Part shown: piece by piece, positions 48,156 through 59,844 of the stretch | Layout of the letters: every line of letters begins with the position of its first letter | Position numbering within the stretch: the stretch's first letter is position 1 | Assembly (NCBI GenBank): GCA_036897485.1 | Contig: JAYMTF010000014.1 | Span: 1 to 64,000, forward strand | Direction: 5' to 3' | Length of the DNA: 64,000 nt | Source: Pelargonium nanum | Lineage: Eukaryota; Streptophyta; Magnoliopsida; Geraniales; Geraniaceae | Translations under genes and position numbers: made by a program | The notes under the pieces: model-generated | What the model saw: only the letters and a program-made list of their open reading frames with translations | What the model was told of the DNA's origin: nothing | The model's database searches: none

Positions 48156-51100
48156 ATGGGCGATCTTCGAGTTCGCTCCCCGGAGCCAAACGGAGCCGTT
48201 TGCTGCTTCAGCTCAATTGAAGCTCACTGCTGGGTTGAAGCAGAGGAAGCGACTCAGGACATTATTGCTCTGGTGCAGCCCACAACAGTCTCCGAGGAGA
48301 GGAGGAGATTGGTTGTTGGTTACGTTCAGAATTTGATCAGAGCCTCACTGGGCTGTGAGGTGAGAGTGATGTTGATTTCTATGCATTTTTTAGTGTTTTG
48401 CATTGGATACAGTTTTGTTGAATTGTTGAATTTAGTGTTTGGTGTGTTGTTGAGCTGTTTAAGTACTTTTGGGTTTGGGTTTGAGCTGTTGTGTCTGTTT
48501 TGCTGGTTCAGGTTGTGTTTTTTTGAATTTTTAGTGTAGAAATGGATTGAGTGATGTTGATTTCTATATATACACCATGCATGTCTGAAGCTTTTTTTGT
48601 TAGTCTTTTTTACATTGGGTACACTTTTGTTGAATTGTTGAATTTAGTATTCGCTGTGTTGTTAAGTTGTTTATGATTGTCTTGTGCTCAGGAGTTTAAG
48701 TACTTTTTTGGGTTTGTGTTTGAGCTGTAGTTGTGTCTGTTTTCCTGGTTCAGGCTGTGTTTTTTGAATTCTTAGTGTAGAAATGGATTGAGTGGGTGCT
48801 TTGTGTTGAGTGCTTTTTGTGGGTCATTTCGTTGGAATGGTATAGGATATCTACATATACAGCAGTTTTGATCCTGCCTTTTTGTGTTGTTGAGTTGTTT
48901 CTGGTTCCCATGTGCTCAGGAGTTTAAGTGCTTTTGGGTTTGTGTTTGAGTTGTTGTGTCTGTTTTGCTGGTTCAGGTTGTGTTTTTTTTTTTTTTGAAT
49001 TCTTAGTGTAGAAAATGGATTGAGGGAGTGCTTTGTGTTGAGTGCTTTTTGTGGGTCATTTCGTTGGAATGGTATAAGATATCTACACATACAGCAGTTT
49101 TGATCCCGGGTTTGAACTGGCAATTGGCTCCTTGGTATCATTTTCATACCTATCAGCTCAGTTGGAAACCCTAATATCGTACAGATTAGGGTCTGATTTT
49201 GCAGGGTGAAATTTACTTGCGAGGGTGATGTCAGTGTAGTAGGTTAAGCCAACAGCACGGGTGTGAATAAAAGACTTGGAGATTCTCAGGTCCGTGATTG
49301 TTGATTGGCTAGCAAGTATTGGAACTAAGATCGGTGAAGTTCGTGGTTGTAATCTTTGCATTGATTGTTATTTGTCGTTTTAAACTGTTTTCCTTTTTTT
49401 AACAAACAACGGATCTTGTCGGTTTCTTTTATGAGTAAATGGCGTCAGCAAACGACAATTTTTGCCCTCGTGCGTTTTAGTTTTTGGGTCTATGTTTGAG
49501 CAGTTGTGTCTGATTTGCTTTTGAATGCTTAGTGTAGAAATGGGTTGAGTGAGTGCTCTGTGTTGAATGGAAGTTATGTGTAGAAGTTTTGTGGGTCAAT
49601 TCGTTGGTAGAGAGGATGATAAAAGATATCTACCAAAACAGCAGTTTGATCCAGGTGGATTTGGTGGCTAGTTAACAATTTCATACCCATCAGTTCAGTT
49701 TCAAACCCTAACTCATGTAAGAGTGAAATTTACTAGTGAGGGTGTTATTAGTGTGGTAGTTCAAGCCGACAACATAAATGTAGAGTAAATGTCTTGGAGA
49801 TTTTCGGTTTCATGAGTGTTGATTGGCTAGCAAGTGTTGGATCTAAGATCAGTAAAGTTTGTGAGTCAACATAAATCTTTGCATTTATTGACTTATAGTT
49901 AATTTGTCGTTTTAAACTGTTTTCCTTTTTAACAGACGACGGATCTTGTCGTTTCTTTTAATGAGTAAATGGCGACAGCAAACGACTAGTTTTGCAGTTA
50001 TGTCGCTTTCTGTATCTACTCATTCCGGTCACAATTGAAATGTAATTAAGCTTTGACTTTGTAGGAGGGAAATTTTCTTATGAGGGTGGTGTCAGAGTAG
50101 TAGGTTAAGCCGACAGCATAAATGTAGGGTCAAAGTCTCGGAGATTATCAGTTTCACGAGTGTTGATTGGCTAGCAAGTATTGGATCGAAGATCGATAAA
50201 GTTCGTGGTTGTAAACTTTGCATTAATCATTAATTTGTCGTTTTAAACTGCTTTCCTTTTTGACAAACAACGAATCTTGTCGCTTTCTTTTATAAGTAAA
50301 TGGCGACAGCAAACGACAAGTTTTGCCGTTATGTCATTCTGTTTTTGCTAATTCCGGTCACAACTGAGGTGTAACTTTCTTTCCCAACATCGATGCTTGC
50401 TATTTTTTTGTCTAGTTTCAGACTCATGTACTCTGAAGTTTAAGTATTTTAGGTTCATGTGAGCAATTGTGTCTAATTTGCTTGTTAGTGCTCTATTTTT
50501 TGAAGTTTAAGTATTTTGGGTTGCTAGTTATCATTTTCATACCCATCACTTCAGTAGTTTCTAATAAAGCTGGCAATTTCGGGTTTTGGGATATGAAAAG
50601 ACCTAACTCGAATCCGACTCGCAAGAGGTGTGAGTTTTGGTTGCAGGTTTTGCATAGAAATCTGTGGATGAGTGTGGGTTGGCCTGACCCGACACACTAT
50701 TTCTCAATGACAAACCCGATCCAAAAACTATTCGGGCCTATTTTGTGGAACCCAAACCCCCAAAAGTGAGGGTCGGATTTCGGGCGCCCGTGGGTTCAGT
50801 TCCAGATTGCCAACTCTAGTTTCAAACCCTAATCTCATACAAATTACATGATGACTTGGTAGGAGTGAAATTTGTTCATAGGGGTATTTGCTAGCAAGTA
50901 TTGAATCTAAGATCAGTGAGGGCGTGGTTGTAACCTTTGCATTAATCATCAGGTTTTCTTTTTTATCAAACAACAGATCAAGTCGCTTTCTTTTATTAAT
51001 TAAACAGAGACAGTAAACGACAAATTTTGCTGTTATGTAGATCTGTATTTGCTAGGCGTTTCAAAAGTTCCGCCGGATAACAATTCTCGAGATACTCATT

Positions 51101-54100
51101 TTTTATTTTATTTTATGAAGGAAACCTCCATGACACAACTCAAAAGCTACATTTTGTATATTTTCTAAGTTCACCTCCAAGGGGTCTAGAAGTCGGAAAT
51201 GGGTTTCAGCTTTTGCTAAGATGATGTACTGTGTCTCAATTGAGCTAGAGCTGAATTGATGCATGTGTCTGAATTGTTTGTTTTTCTTCTTCATTTTCGT
51301 GCATTAGAAGTTGTAGACATTCATATCCCTTATTTTGGCTTTGTGCAGTTCTCTTTTACTAATTTTCGTGTGATAATGATGAAGAGTGATGAAACCTAGA
51401 CATTTTACAACTTCTCACACATTCTTTTTCATGATCGAGTTCATATTTGTTTCAGGTTTTTCCATTTGGTTCAGTACCGCTGAAGACATATCTTCCCGAT
51501 GGAGATATTGATCTGACCGCCTTTGGCGGTCTACATGTCGAGGAGGCTTTGGCGAATGATGTGTTTTCTATCCTCGAGAAAGAAGATCAAAACAGGGGTG
51601 CAGAGTTTGTAGTGAAGGACGTCCAATTAATTCGTGCTGAGGTTTTTACCCTTAACTCCACATGTTTCTTGTAGAGCTTCTATTGATTCAAATAAACATA
51701 TGTGTATCATTTATCTTCTGTTGTCTCTCACTTCATCGGAACTGAATTTGACTTGCAAAGGTTTATCTCCGAATAATTACTTATATAGAGCCCTTCAACA
51801 TAGTTCAGTTGTAGGCCTTGTTATAGACAACATCTCGCATGCTTAGTACAATTTATCACTGTGGGTTTAATTTGTCAATGGCAAACCCAGCCCAAAAATC
51901 AACTCGCTCTATTTTATCCAACACAAACCCGAAAAAATGCGGGTTGGATTTCAAGTGCTTGCGGGTTTCGGGTGTAAAAGGAAATTTCTTTTTTTTTTTT
52001 TTTTTTTGGGAAATTCCTTTATGTGATTGTTAATATTATTCTTTTTTGGGTGACAGGTCAAGCTTGTAAAATGTCTTGTGCAAAACATAGTCGTAGATAT
52101 TTCGTTTAACCAGATAGGAGGGCTCTGCACCCTATGCTTTCTTGAGAAGGTAATTTTCTTGTTCATGTGGTCAAATAAAATGTATTAAGACCGGTTAATA
52201 CAAATTAACTAAATGATTTGCTCATATGTGAAAATATCAACTATATGCCTGCTTAGTACAAGTCTCTACCGTGCATGCTTACGACTGACTTGGTTGAATC
52301 TTATGCAACCCTAAAATCATGAATTGTAGAGATATAAAGTGGTTATTTGTTGCTTGTAACAATTAGATTTTGGTCACTTTTCAAATTCAATATTTCTGGT
52401 TTATAATAAAATATGGCGGCCTAGTGCACGAGGCTACAACTAGAGGTGTCAATTTCGGGTTTCAGATCGGGTTGAAAAGACCTAACCTGACCCCAACCCA
52501 CATGCCACAAGAGGTGCTGGTTTCGGGTCGTGAGTTTTAAATAGAAAATGCGTGGGTTAAGTGCAAGTTGCCCGTTCCACACTTCTTTCACAGTCAACTT
52601 GTGTGACCCGAACGTGCAATAATGTGGGTCGGGTCCTAATTGCTAGCTCTAGCCACATCTATTGTGGAGTTTGGGGAGGGTGGGTGAGTGGTTCATTTTG
52701 TCAGCTACCTTACCCCTGCTCTGCAAAGAAACTTTTTCCTGATTCTAACCCACGACCTCAAGGTCACAGGGCAACGACTTTACCTTTACGTCAAAGCTTG
52801 CCCTATTTTGGTTTTTAATCTATTTGTTAATTTTACATACTATGTTTCTAGAGATAATAGTGTTCTACATTATCATCATTTCCATATTTATGATTTCCAT
52901 TTTGACAAACCATCAGTTAAGGTGTTGTCGGTTATGATTTAATCTCTCTTCAATGATACGTTAAGAAACTAAGCATATATGGACTGTTGGTCACAAAGTA
53001 CTTTTGGAATTACCATACTCGATGTTTCTTTTTTGTACAGGTCGATCGCCTTATTGCCAAAGATCATCTATTTAAGCGCAGTATTATTCTTATTAAAGCT
53101 TGGTGCTACTATGAGAGTCGTATTCTCGGTGCACATCATGGCTTGATTTCTACTTATGCGTTGGAAACTTTGGTTTTATATATCTTCCATCTCTTCCATT
53201 CGTCGTTAAATGGTCCTTTAGCGGTGAGTGAGCTATAATTACCATTTACCACTAGTTTATATAGAGCTGGCAATTCAGGTTCCGGGTCCCGGATCGAAGA
53301 GACTTAACCCAAACCTGCAAGAGGTGCGGGTTGCCCGACCTCACCTATGTTTTACAATGCTAAACCTGACCTGAAAATTAATCGGGGTCTATTTTATGCC
53401 ACTCGAATCCACAGAAATGTGGGTCAGGTTTCAGGTGTCCACAGGTTTGGGTCCAAATTGTCAGCTCTACTTCATAACGAATGAACGACTTTTTAACTCT
53501 CCAAATACTATGTCTGTCTTTAGGTCTTGTACAAGTTTCTGGACTATTTCAGCAAGTTTGATTGGGAGAAGTACTGCATCAGTTTGAACGGTCCTGTCCG
53601 TTTAACATCCCTGCCTGAAATCGTGGGTAAGAACCTTTGCCACCATAATGGTGTGTGTTGCGTATTAGTGTGATCCTTGTCCATTTCTTGATCGTTATCT
53701 TTTGCAGCCGAGAGACCCGACAATGGCGGTGGCGATCTTTTGCTTAGTAATGACTTTCTCAAGGATTGTGTGGAAAGGTTCTCATCACTTTCAAGGGGAT
53801 CCGAGGCAAATTCACGGACATTTCCCTCGAAACATCTCAACATAGTTGATCCACTAAAAGAAAATAACAACCTCGGGCGCAGTGTTAGCAAAGGTAAGCT
53901 GTTCCCTTTTGTCCGGTGCGAGGCCTATGGTCTCTTTGTTTTGTCACTCCTAAAAGAAAGATTTGAGGTATTGCATGTCGAGAGTTCGATTTTAATGTTT
54001 ATAATTGGTCCAAAAACTCAAATTGAGCTTAGGGCACTCCAAGTTGGTGTTATGTTAAACGGGTATGTTTCTACTTTTGTGCAGGAAACTTTTACCGGAT

Positions 54101-56192
54101 AAGAAGTGCTTTCACGTATGGGGCTCGTAAACTTGGTAGCATCCTTACCCAATCAGAAGAAAACTTATCCGATGAAATCCACAAGTTTTTCTCAAACACA
54201 CTTGATAGGCACGGGAGTGGTCAGAGACCCGATGTTCAAGGCCCTGCTCCATTTATTAGACCCAATGGTTTCGGGCCAGTGATATCATTCTCGGGTACAG
54301 AATCGTGTCATAAAGATCAGACAATCCATGAATCAGAATCTGCACGTTCAGGGTTGATAGCGACGGGTTGTGAGTTGGAGCATGGGGAATCATTGTGCGG
54401 TGACATGAAATTGAGTACTACAGTGAGTGTTCCACAACATAGCTCTAGAGAAGTTGTGCCCTCTCCGAACTTGTTGGAGGCTGAAGTGTCTCGAATTGCT
54501 ATTTCAGAAGATCGCCTTTCTGGGGACGCTCGGGACCTTGCTACCCCCAAAATTAATGATCTCACAATTTCTAAGGTACCTCATGCACCTCATCTCTACT
54601 TTTCTTCGTCATTTGCGGGAAATGGAGAAAAGAGGAAGGAGAGTTCGGATCAAAATCGGGTAGCAAGCCCTAACTTCATGAACAAGAAAGTTTCTTCCGG
54701 GTATTCTCAAGCACCTGCCGATGAGTTTGGCAATACAATATTCAGGGATGTGGATGAGGACGGGTCAAAGTACCGTCCTTTAAGTTATGTTCCTTGGTCC
54801 TATGAAGATCTTGGCTCAAGCGACACTGCTGGGACTCAAGAAGTTTTGAACTCTTTATCAGATCTGAGTGGGGACTTTGAGGGTCACATCGGTAGTTTGA
54901 ATTATGGCAGGTTGTGGTTGGATTGCGCCTTGAGCGCATCAATGCCTCCCATGCTGCCACTGATGCTTTCTCAGTTCCCGAGCCAGAATCCGTGGGGGGA
55001 TGCCCCGTGGCGTTCAATGCAGCAGTCGAATTGGAACGGATTTCCTCAGGCAAACGCTAATGGCATTGGTCCAATACCGCCATTCTATCCCATGAACGGC
55101 ACATTGATGCCTCGTGTGCCGTATCCTATTGAAGACGTGCCAAAGCCGCGAGGGACGGGAACTTACTTCCCCAACACGGTATATTCATTTTAAACCCTCT
55201 GGATTTATACTGTAAACTTGAAATTGTTACGTTGGGTAGTAGAGCTGGCACTATGGACCCGAACATGAAAAAACCTGACTTGAAACCCAAATTGCCAGCT
55301 CTAGTGTTGAACACTATATTGATATTGTGTTGCAGTTTCTTTTTTCAGATATTTTCCCTATGAATTTATACTGAAAACTTGAAATTGTAACGTGGGATAG
55401 AGCTTGCAATTCAGACCCGAACCCAAAAAAAATTACCTGAAAACCGGAATTGTTATATTGATGCTGTGTTGCGGTTTGTTTTTTCGACTCTTAAAAGTGC
55501 TTTTGTCCTCAATTTTGCAGAACCATTATAGGGACCGACCTTTGGGTGCAAGAGGTAGGAATCCGGTTCTAATGAGGTCTCCTCGCAGTAATGGCCGTCT
55601 TGGGACACCTTTCGAGTTAAACTCATCCGAAAGAAGCGGCCGCGAAACTCAAGCTCTACAAGGAGGCGGCAAGTATGGATCTTCAGAAACCCGCGAGCTT
55701 CCACAAGGAGGTGGAGAATTTAGGTCTTTAGACCCCCGAGAGGCATCTCAAGCACCATTTCAGGCTCATCAAGGAGGTGGAAAATACGGGTCCTCAGAGC
55801 CGCCCTACCAAGGTTCCCCGAGAAAGAAGGCGCATCCCAATGCCATTCCTCCAACCCACCAATCCGAGAAGATGGGTGAGTTGCCCCCATTTGCTGCACA
55901 TCTACTACCATTAGTGCCGCCCATGCCGGGAACCACCAAGCTACCGAGCTCTTTCAGCGAAGTCATTCAAAACCCGAGCTTAAGCCCGGCAACGCCAGAG
56001 CTACAATCACCAAAACCCGTGTTGGGCGTGGAGGAAAAAAGGTACAAAAACAGAACTTTTCTTGTAACCTCTCTTTGTCTCACATACCGTATTCCATTTA
56101 CAAGCGTTTTTTTTCTATTCCCGACATGTAGAATTGTTGTACAATCATACAAGCTGAAAGACGACGGAGACTTCCCTCCTTTGACTATCTGA
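48156..56192 (+). CDS. PAP/OAS1-type nucleotidyltransferase (At3g51620-like)
   Basis: Nine exons: 48156-48359, 51456-51641, 52057-52149, 53041-53223, 53524-53626, 53708-53893, 54085-55178, 55521-56041 and 56132-56192. All junctions are GT-AG and in frame, giving 876 residues. The N-terminal third is a DNA polymerase beta-type nucleotidyltransferase fold: GS motif (FPFGSVPLKTYLPDGDIDLT, Gly73-Ser74), catalytic pair Asp85 and Asp87, and a third acid Asp144 in VVDISFNQIGG. It is followed by a PAP-associated helical region (KRSIILIKAWCYYESRILGAHHG). The long C-terminus is low-complexity, with two GGGKYGSSE repeats. The catalytic residues suggest an RNA-tailing or related enzyme, but members of this plant family lack a proven activity that I know of. 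The gene sits just upstream of the WNK gene on the same strand. Confidence 0.92.
48400..49085. repeat. Three-copy tandem repeat in nucleotidyltransferase intron 1
   Basis: The phrase CTGGTTCAGGTTGTGTTTTT recurs at about 48502, 48745 (variant) and 48968, and each unit also contains TTTGAGCTGTTGTGTCTGTTT and TTAGTGTAGAAATGGATTGA. The period is 220-245 bp. Confidence 0.85.
49165..51040. repeat. Four-copy long tandem repeat in nucleotidyltransferase intron 1
   Basis: GATTGGCTAGCAAGTATT or a variant occurs at about 49303, 49821, 50164 and 50885. It is followed in each unit by TTTGCATTAATCAT and, in three of the four, TTTGTCGTTTTAAACTG, then a GCAAACGACAA-type end. The last unit is interrupted by a hAT MITE (50565-50818). 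Confidence 0.85.
50565..50818 (+). mobile_element. hAT-type MITE in nucleotidyltransferase intron 1
   Basis: Starts TAAAGCTGGCAATTTCGGG and ends GATTGCCAACTCTA, length 254 bp. The 8-bp flanks GTTTCTAA and GTTTCAAA match at 7 of 8 bases, the best target duplication of the family here. Confidence 0.85.
51840..51975 (+). mobile_element. Partial hAT-type MITE in nucleotidyltransferase intron 2
   Basis: The right half of the family body is recognisable (CCCGAAAAAATGCGGGTTGG, TGCGGGTTTCGGGTGT). Inverted ends are missing, so the limits are approximate. Confidence 0.5.
52441..52651 (+). mobile_element. hAT-type MITE in nucleotidyltransferase intron 3
   Basis: Starts TAGAGGTGTCAATTTCGGG and ends AATTGCTAGCTCTA, 211 bp. 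The flanks GCTACAAC and GCCACATC agree at 6 of 8 positions. Confidence 0.8.
52670..52805 (-). mobile_element. tRNA-derived SINE in nucleotidyltransferase intron 3
   Basis: On the minus strand it reads AGGGCAAGCTTTGACGTAAA, GGTAAAGTCGTTGCCCTGTG and a degenerate B box in GAGGTCGTGGGTTAGAATC, a layout common to plant SINEs. The ends were not fixed exactly. Confidence 0.55.
53262..53469 (+). mobile_element. hAT-type MITE in nucleotidyltransferase intron 4
   Basis: Starts TAGAGCTGGCAATTCAGG and ends AAATTGTCAGCTCTA, 208 bp, filling most of a 300-bp intron. Flanking duplication is unclear. Confidence 0.75.
55240..55303 (+). mobile_element. Minimal hAT-type MITE (64 bp)
   Basis: TAGAGCTGGCACTATGG to AAATTGCCAGCTCTA with almost no body, an internally deleted copy with both inverted ends intact. 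A second, partial copy starts at 55398. Confidence 0.75.
55398..55450 (+). mobile_element. Partial hAT-type MITE (duplicate of 55240-55303)
   Basis: TAGAGCTTGCAATTCAGACC followed by CGAACCC; the right end has lost its inverted terminus. Confidence 0.55.
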
Positions 56193-56616
56193 AAGTTCCG
56201 AGACAAATAGAACAGTCAATGAGTCCAGTGCTAACAGCCGGCCAAAAGAAGCCCAATACTTATGTATCCGCCACATCCAGGCGCGTGTTCTTTTCGTGGT
56301 TTTAAGGGCATTTTTGTACATTTCACTAATAATCGTTGGTTCGGGTTCCGGTTTTGAATCCTGATAGCTTTTTTTTCTTTCTCTCTCTCTGCATAGAGAT
56401 GTTGTCAAATATAGGATGCTTGTTGCATCATGGTTTTGCCTCAAGTTGTTGGTAAATTATCAGCAGAGTAGTATCTTGTGTGTCATTTTTAGTGTAACTT
56501 AAGTGCAAAAATAATGGCATTTTGGTGTTGTAAAGATGCTTCTTTTCATTTGTTATTCTCAGAAAATTTTGACTTGCCATAGCATCTCCTCTTTTCTCCA
56601 AGTCACTTTGTTTTAG

Positions 56617-56940
56617 TAGAGTTGGCAATTCGGGTTTCGGGTTGGAAATGCCTAACCCGAGTTTGCCTCGAAAGGAGTTGGGGTTGCGGCCTTGTGGGTT
56701 TTGGATCGTGTTCCGGGTTTTATAGGTAAAATGTTTTGTTTTCCTGACCTGTTCCAATTTGAAAATTGGTCGAGTTTTCTTATGCAACCCGAGACAATTC
56801 GGGTTCGGTTGGAAATGCCTAACCCGAGTTTGTCTCTAAAGGGGCTGTGGTTGTGGTCTTGCGTTTGGATTATGTTTCGGGTTTTACAGGTAAAATGTTC
56901 TGGTTTCCTTACCTATTCCGATTTGAAAATTGGTCAAGTT
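56617..56940 (+). mobile_element. hAT-type MITE with internal tandem duplication
   Basis: Starts TAGAGTTGGCAATTCGGG. The body from CAATTCGGGTT through GAAAATTGGTC occurs twice in tandem (about 56626-56788 and 56790-56940). No right inverted end was found. Confidence 0.65.
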
Positions 56941-58279
56941 AAAAATTATTAATCTATAGCGAGAAATATTTTTATAATATTTTTGATAAAGATAATATAG
57001 TTTTAGTACATTGAATTTGTAACAAATATAGTAAGTTTCATAATTCATAATTTAATTTGTGTATAAAAATATTTCCTAATAAATTGCTAGACTTAATTTC
57101 AATATTAATAATAATAAAAAATTGTCATTTCCCCATAAATCAGAGCCAAAATTAATTAATTAAATTTTTTTGGGTATAAAATAACATTTTCTTCAAAAAA
57201 AATTGTCCTAAAAATAATAATGTTCTTTTTTTAGTTCTAATATTTTTTCAACTAACATTATTAATAATTTATTCCATATTTATTGAATACAAAATGAAAC
57301 TTATTTAAAATAAATAAATGTGATAAATATTGCACACATTTTATGACAAAGTGTGCATATACATTAATTATATATATAATTTTTTTTATTGAAAAAAGAA
57401 GATTATGTCATTCTTTGATGAATCATAACTTTTTATGTAGACACATATGCAACCTTATATGTCATAAATTAATAAACATTTTTTTAGGAAATAAAAAAAT
57501 TGTATCAACATGAAAGATGCTGGTTTATTTTTAATATTTTTTTTTTGGTCTATTTTTAATATTTTAAATTGCTAAATAGAGACAAACTCATGTAGATATC
57601 AAGGTCAACTCCTACATTTCTTTTATAGAAAAATATTGTAGCAATGTGACAAAAATGTGATGTTGATAAATTTTTTGGGGAAAAAAATAATAAATAGGTG
57701 AAGAGGAAAAGATAAGAATAAAATAAATGGTGGGACTTTTTCAAAATAGAAAATGCTTTTGATTTTAAATAACCAATAATAGAGCAAAATGAAAATGAAA
57801 GTTTTTATTTTTGTCAACCAGATATAAAGGGCTAATTAGTGGTAGGTGTTGATTCTATTTAGCTAATTAAAAAAATTTAAGCAATTTTAGAGCTGGTAAA
57901 ATATATTAATAATTCAAAAACTATTTTAACATTTTTCTTTGAAAATATTATCTAGAAAATTATACTTCAACTTGTTTCATCACTTCAAACTCATTCAATA
58001 GTTACATTAATATAAATAATTTTTTATTTATTATAATAAGTGTCAACCAAATATCAAAATTTAAATTGAAAATAAATATTTTGAGTACTTAGATGAATGT
58101 ATTTGGATGAAGATTGTCTCATCAATCCTCATCAGCTGAGGCAACAAAAATGGTGATTCTTCTTCCCAACATACTCATTGCTAATTTTGATTATTAATTA
58201 AATTGTTGAGTCAAAAGCAAACTTTATTGCATTTCCAATGAAAATCACAAATATTATTTGGGGCAATATCTATACAATA

Positions 58280-58920
58280 TAGAGCTAATAATTCGAATTT
58301 TGTCCCGGATTCCACTAATTTTTTGGAGTCATTTTGCGAGGGATAACGGATGTGGCGTCAATATGTTGGCATTGCCACCGCATGTCGGGTTAAACTATGC
58401 ACGTATTTTTATTAACTAATTCTCATCAACTTCAAAATGTCTCATCGCTTAATTAAAAAATTTAAGTCCATAAGAGTTGCAGAATACAAACGCATGAGTT
58501 TTTCGACCTGTATTACCAGGTCTAGGCATCAAATTTGATTTATGAATAAAAAATTATGTCGTTAAACTCACCGACCATTGACTTGGCGACAAATTGAAAT
58601 TAGTCGGAAAACCATGTTAGTGAAGGAAGTTTTGTCGCCAATGGAGTGTTTATTTTGTAATGTTCGGGTTAACAGGGCCCAACCAAAACCTGATCCAAAA
58701 GGGATGAGTTAACTCGAGTTGCAGTTTCTTTCCACAAGTCATATGCAAGATTTTACCAGCAAAATATGTGGGTGCGCATGAGTTAAACCCATCATTTCTT
58801 GATACTAAAACCTGCTCGGCTCAATTTAAAAATTGGTCCAATCCACTTTACGTGACTTACATGATTAATATGTAGGACGGGCTTCAGATGCCCGCAAATT
58901 CATCTCCAAATTGCCAATAT
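58280..58920. mobile_element. Degraded hAT-type MITE cluster
   Basis: A left end TAGAGCTAATAATTCG at 58280 and a distal AAATTGCCAATAT near 58907 bracket family phrases such as GGGCCCAACC, GGGTGCGCATGAG and CAGATGCCCGC. Probably more than one copy; limits are approximate. Confidence 0.4.
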
Positions 58921-58985
58921 GTCATGTTCGGGACGGAGATTCTAGTGTGAAATTTAATGACGTGTCATATTCTATTTGTCAATTT

Positions 58986-59014
58986 TTTTTAATTACATAT
59001 ATATATATATATAT
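58986..59014. repeat. (TA)n microsatellite
   Basis: About ten ATAT units in the spacer upstream of the WNK gene. Confidence 0.85.
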
Positions 59015-59250
59015 TATAAAAAATAGGTTAATTTTAATTGGACAACCCCGTCAAAATCCAACAGCACCGTAATCCGGTGGGCCCCGCCCACCATGGCCCC
59101 ACACCACGCATCTTCATCATCTTCCTCCTCCAAAAAAATCCTCTGTTTTTTTCCTTATAACCCACCAATTCACCAAACCCCACCACCATTTCCAAAACCT
59201 CCCCTGTTTTGCTCTGTTTTTGTTCTGTTTCGCGCATTAAAGCTCCACCC

Positions 59251-59258
59251 CTATAAAT
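59251..59258 (+). promoter_or_regulatory. Candidate TATA box of the WNK gene
   Basis: CTATAAAT in an otherwise C/T-rich promoter, about 590 bp upstream of the ATG. It would give a leader of about 560 nt. Unproven. Confidence 0.4.
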
Positions 59259-59844
59259 TTCTAAAGAAATCTCTCTCAAATCCCATTAAAATCTCTCTAT
59301 TTATCAATCAGTTTACCCACCAATTTCGAAAATTTCAATCACAACCACAAATGGTTCTAACCAAGCGCAGCCATAGATTCTTCAAATTCAGACTAAACCC
59401 ACTTCAAATTTCTTCCCAAATTTGCGTTTCCAATTTCTGAAAACTACCAAAACCCACTAAAAAGATTGCATTTTTCGATTTTAATCTGGTCGGTCCGGTC
59501 CCAAAAACCCAAATATATATCTTCTTTGTCTGCGAAAAATCTGGGACAAATGATTGGAAAAGAGTACGAGTCGTCACGTGGAGTTGTTGTGGAAATGGCT
59601 TGGATCATGCTTTGTGTTGATTATTCGAGGCTTTTTTGGTTATTGTTCGGTGTCTTCTCCTACGAAAATCACGAAGGAAAGCCTCGGATCATCTAGCACT
59701 TGGCTTCTTCTTGTTCTTGTGTTTCAGTTTCTGTTTTCAGTTTCAAAGCTTTATTGAATTATAGTGTAGTGTGTGTTGCTTATTTAGTTTTAAGAAAAAA
59801 GTAGTGAGCGAGTTGCAATTAGGATTCTTGGTTAATCAGAATCC

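Larger units (their letters stand above)
55200..55480. repeat. Tandem duplication carrying a MITE in nucleotidyltransferase intron 7
   Basis: The block TTTATACTGTAAACTTGAAATTG followed by a MITE start occurs at about 55204 and again (variant) at about 55364, and the tail TATATTGATATTGTGTTGCAG recurs at about 55315 and 55456. The duplication therefore included the MITE. Confidence 0.7.
56193..59844. other. Spacer and WNK gene leader
   Basis: 56193-56580 is probably the 3' untranslated region of the nucleotidyltransferase gene. A duplicated MITE (56617-56940) follows, then very AT-rich sequence to 58250, MITE debris (58280-58920), a (TA)n tract near 58990, and from about 59090 a C/T-rich stretch leading into the WNK leader. 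No additional gene is supported. Confidence 0.55.

Noticed and set aside
59093-59440. Plus-strand 115-codon frame rich in Ser, Pro and Phe
   Set aside because: Composition reflects the C/T-rich promoter and leader of the WNK gene, and it spans the candidate TATA box.
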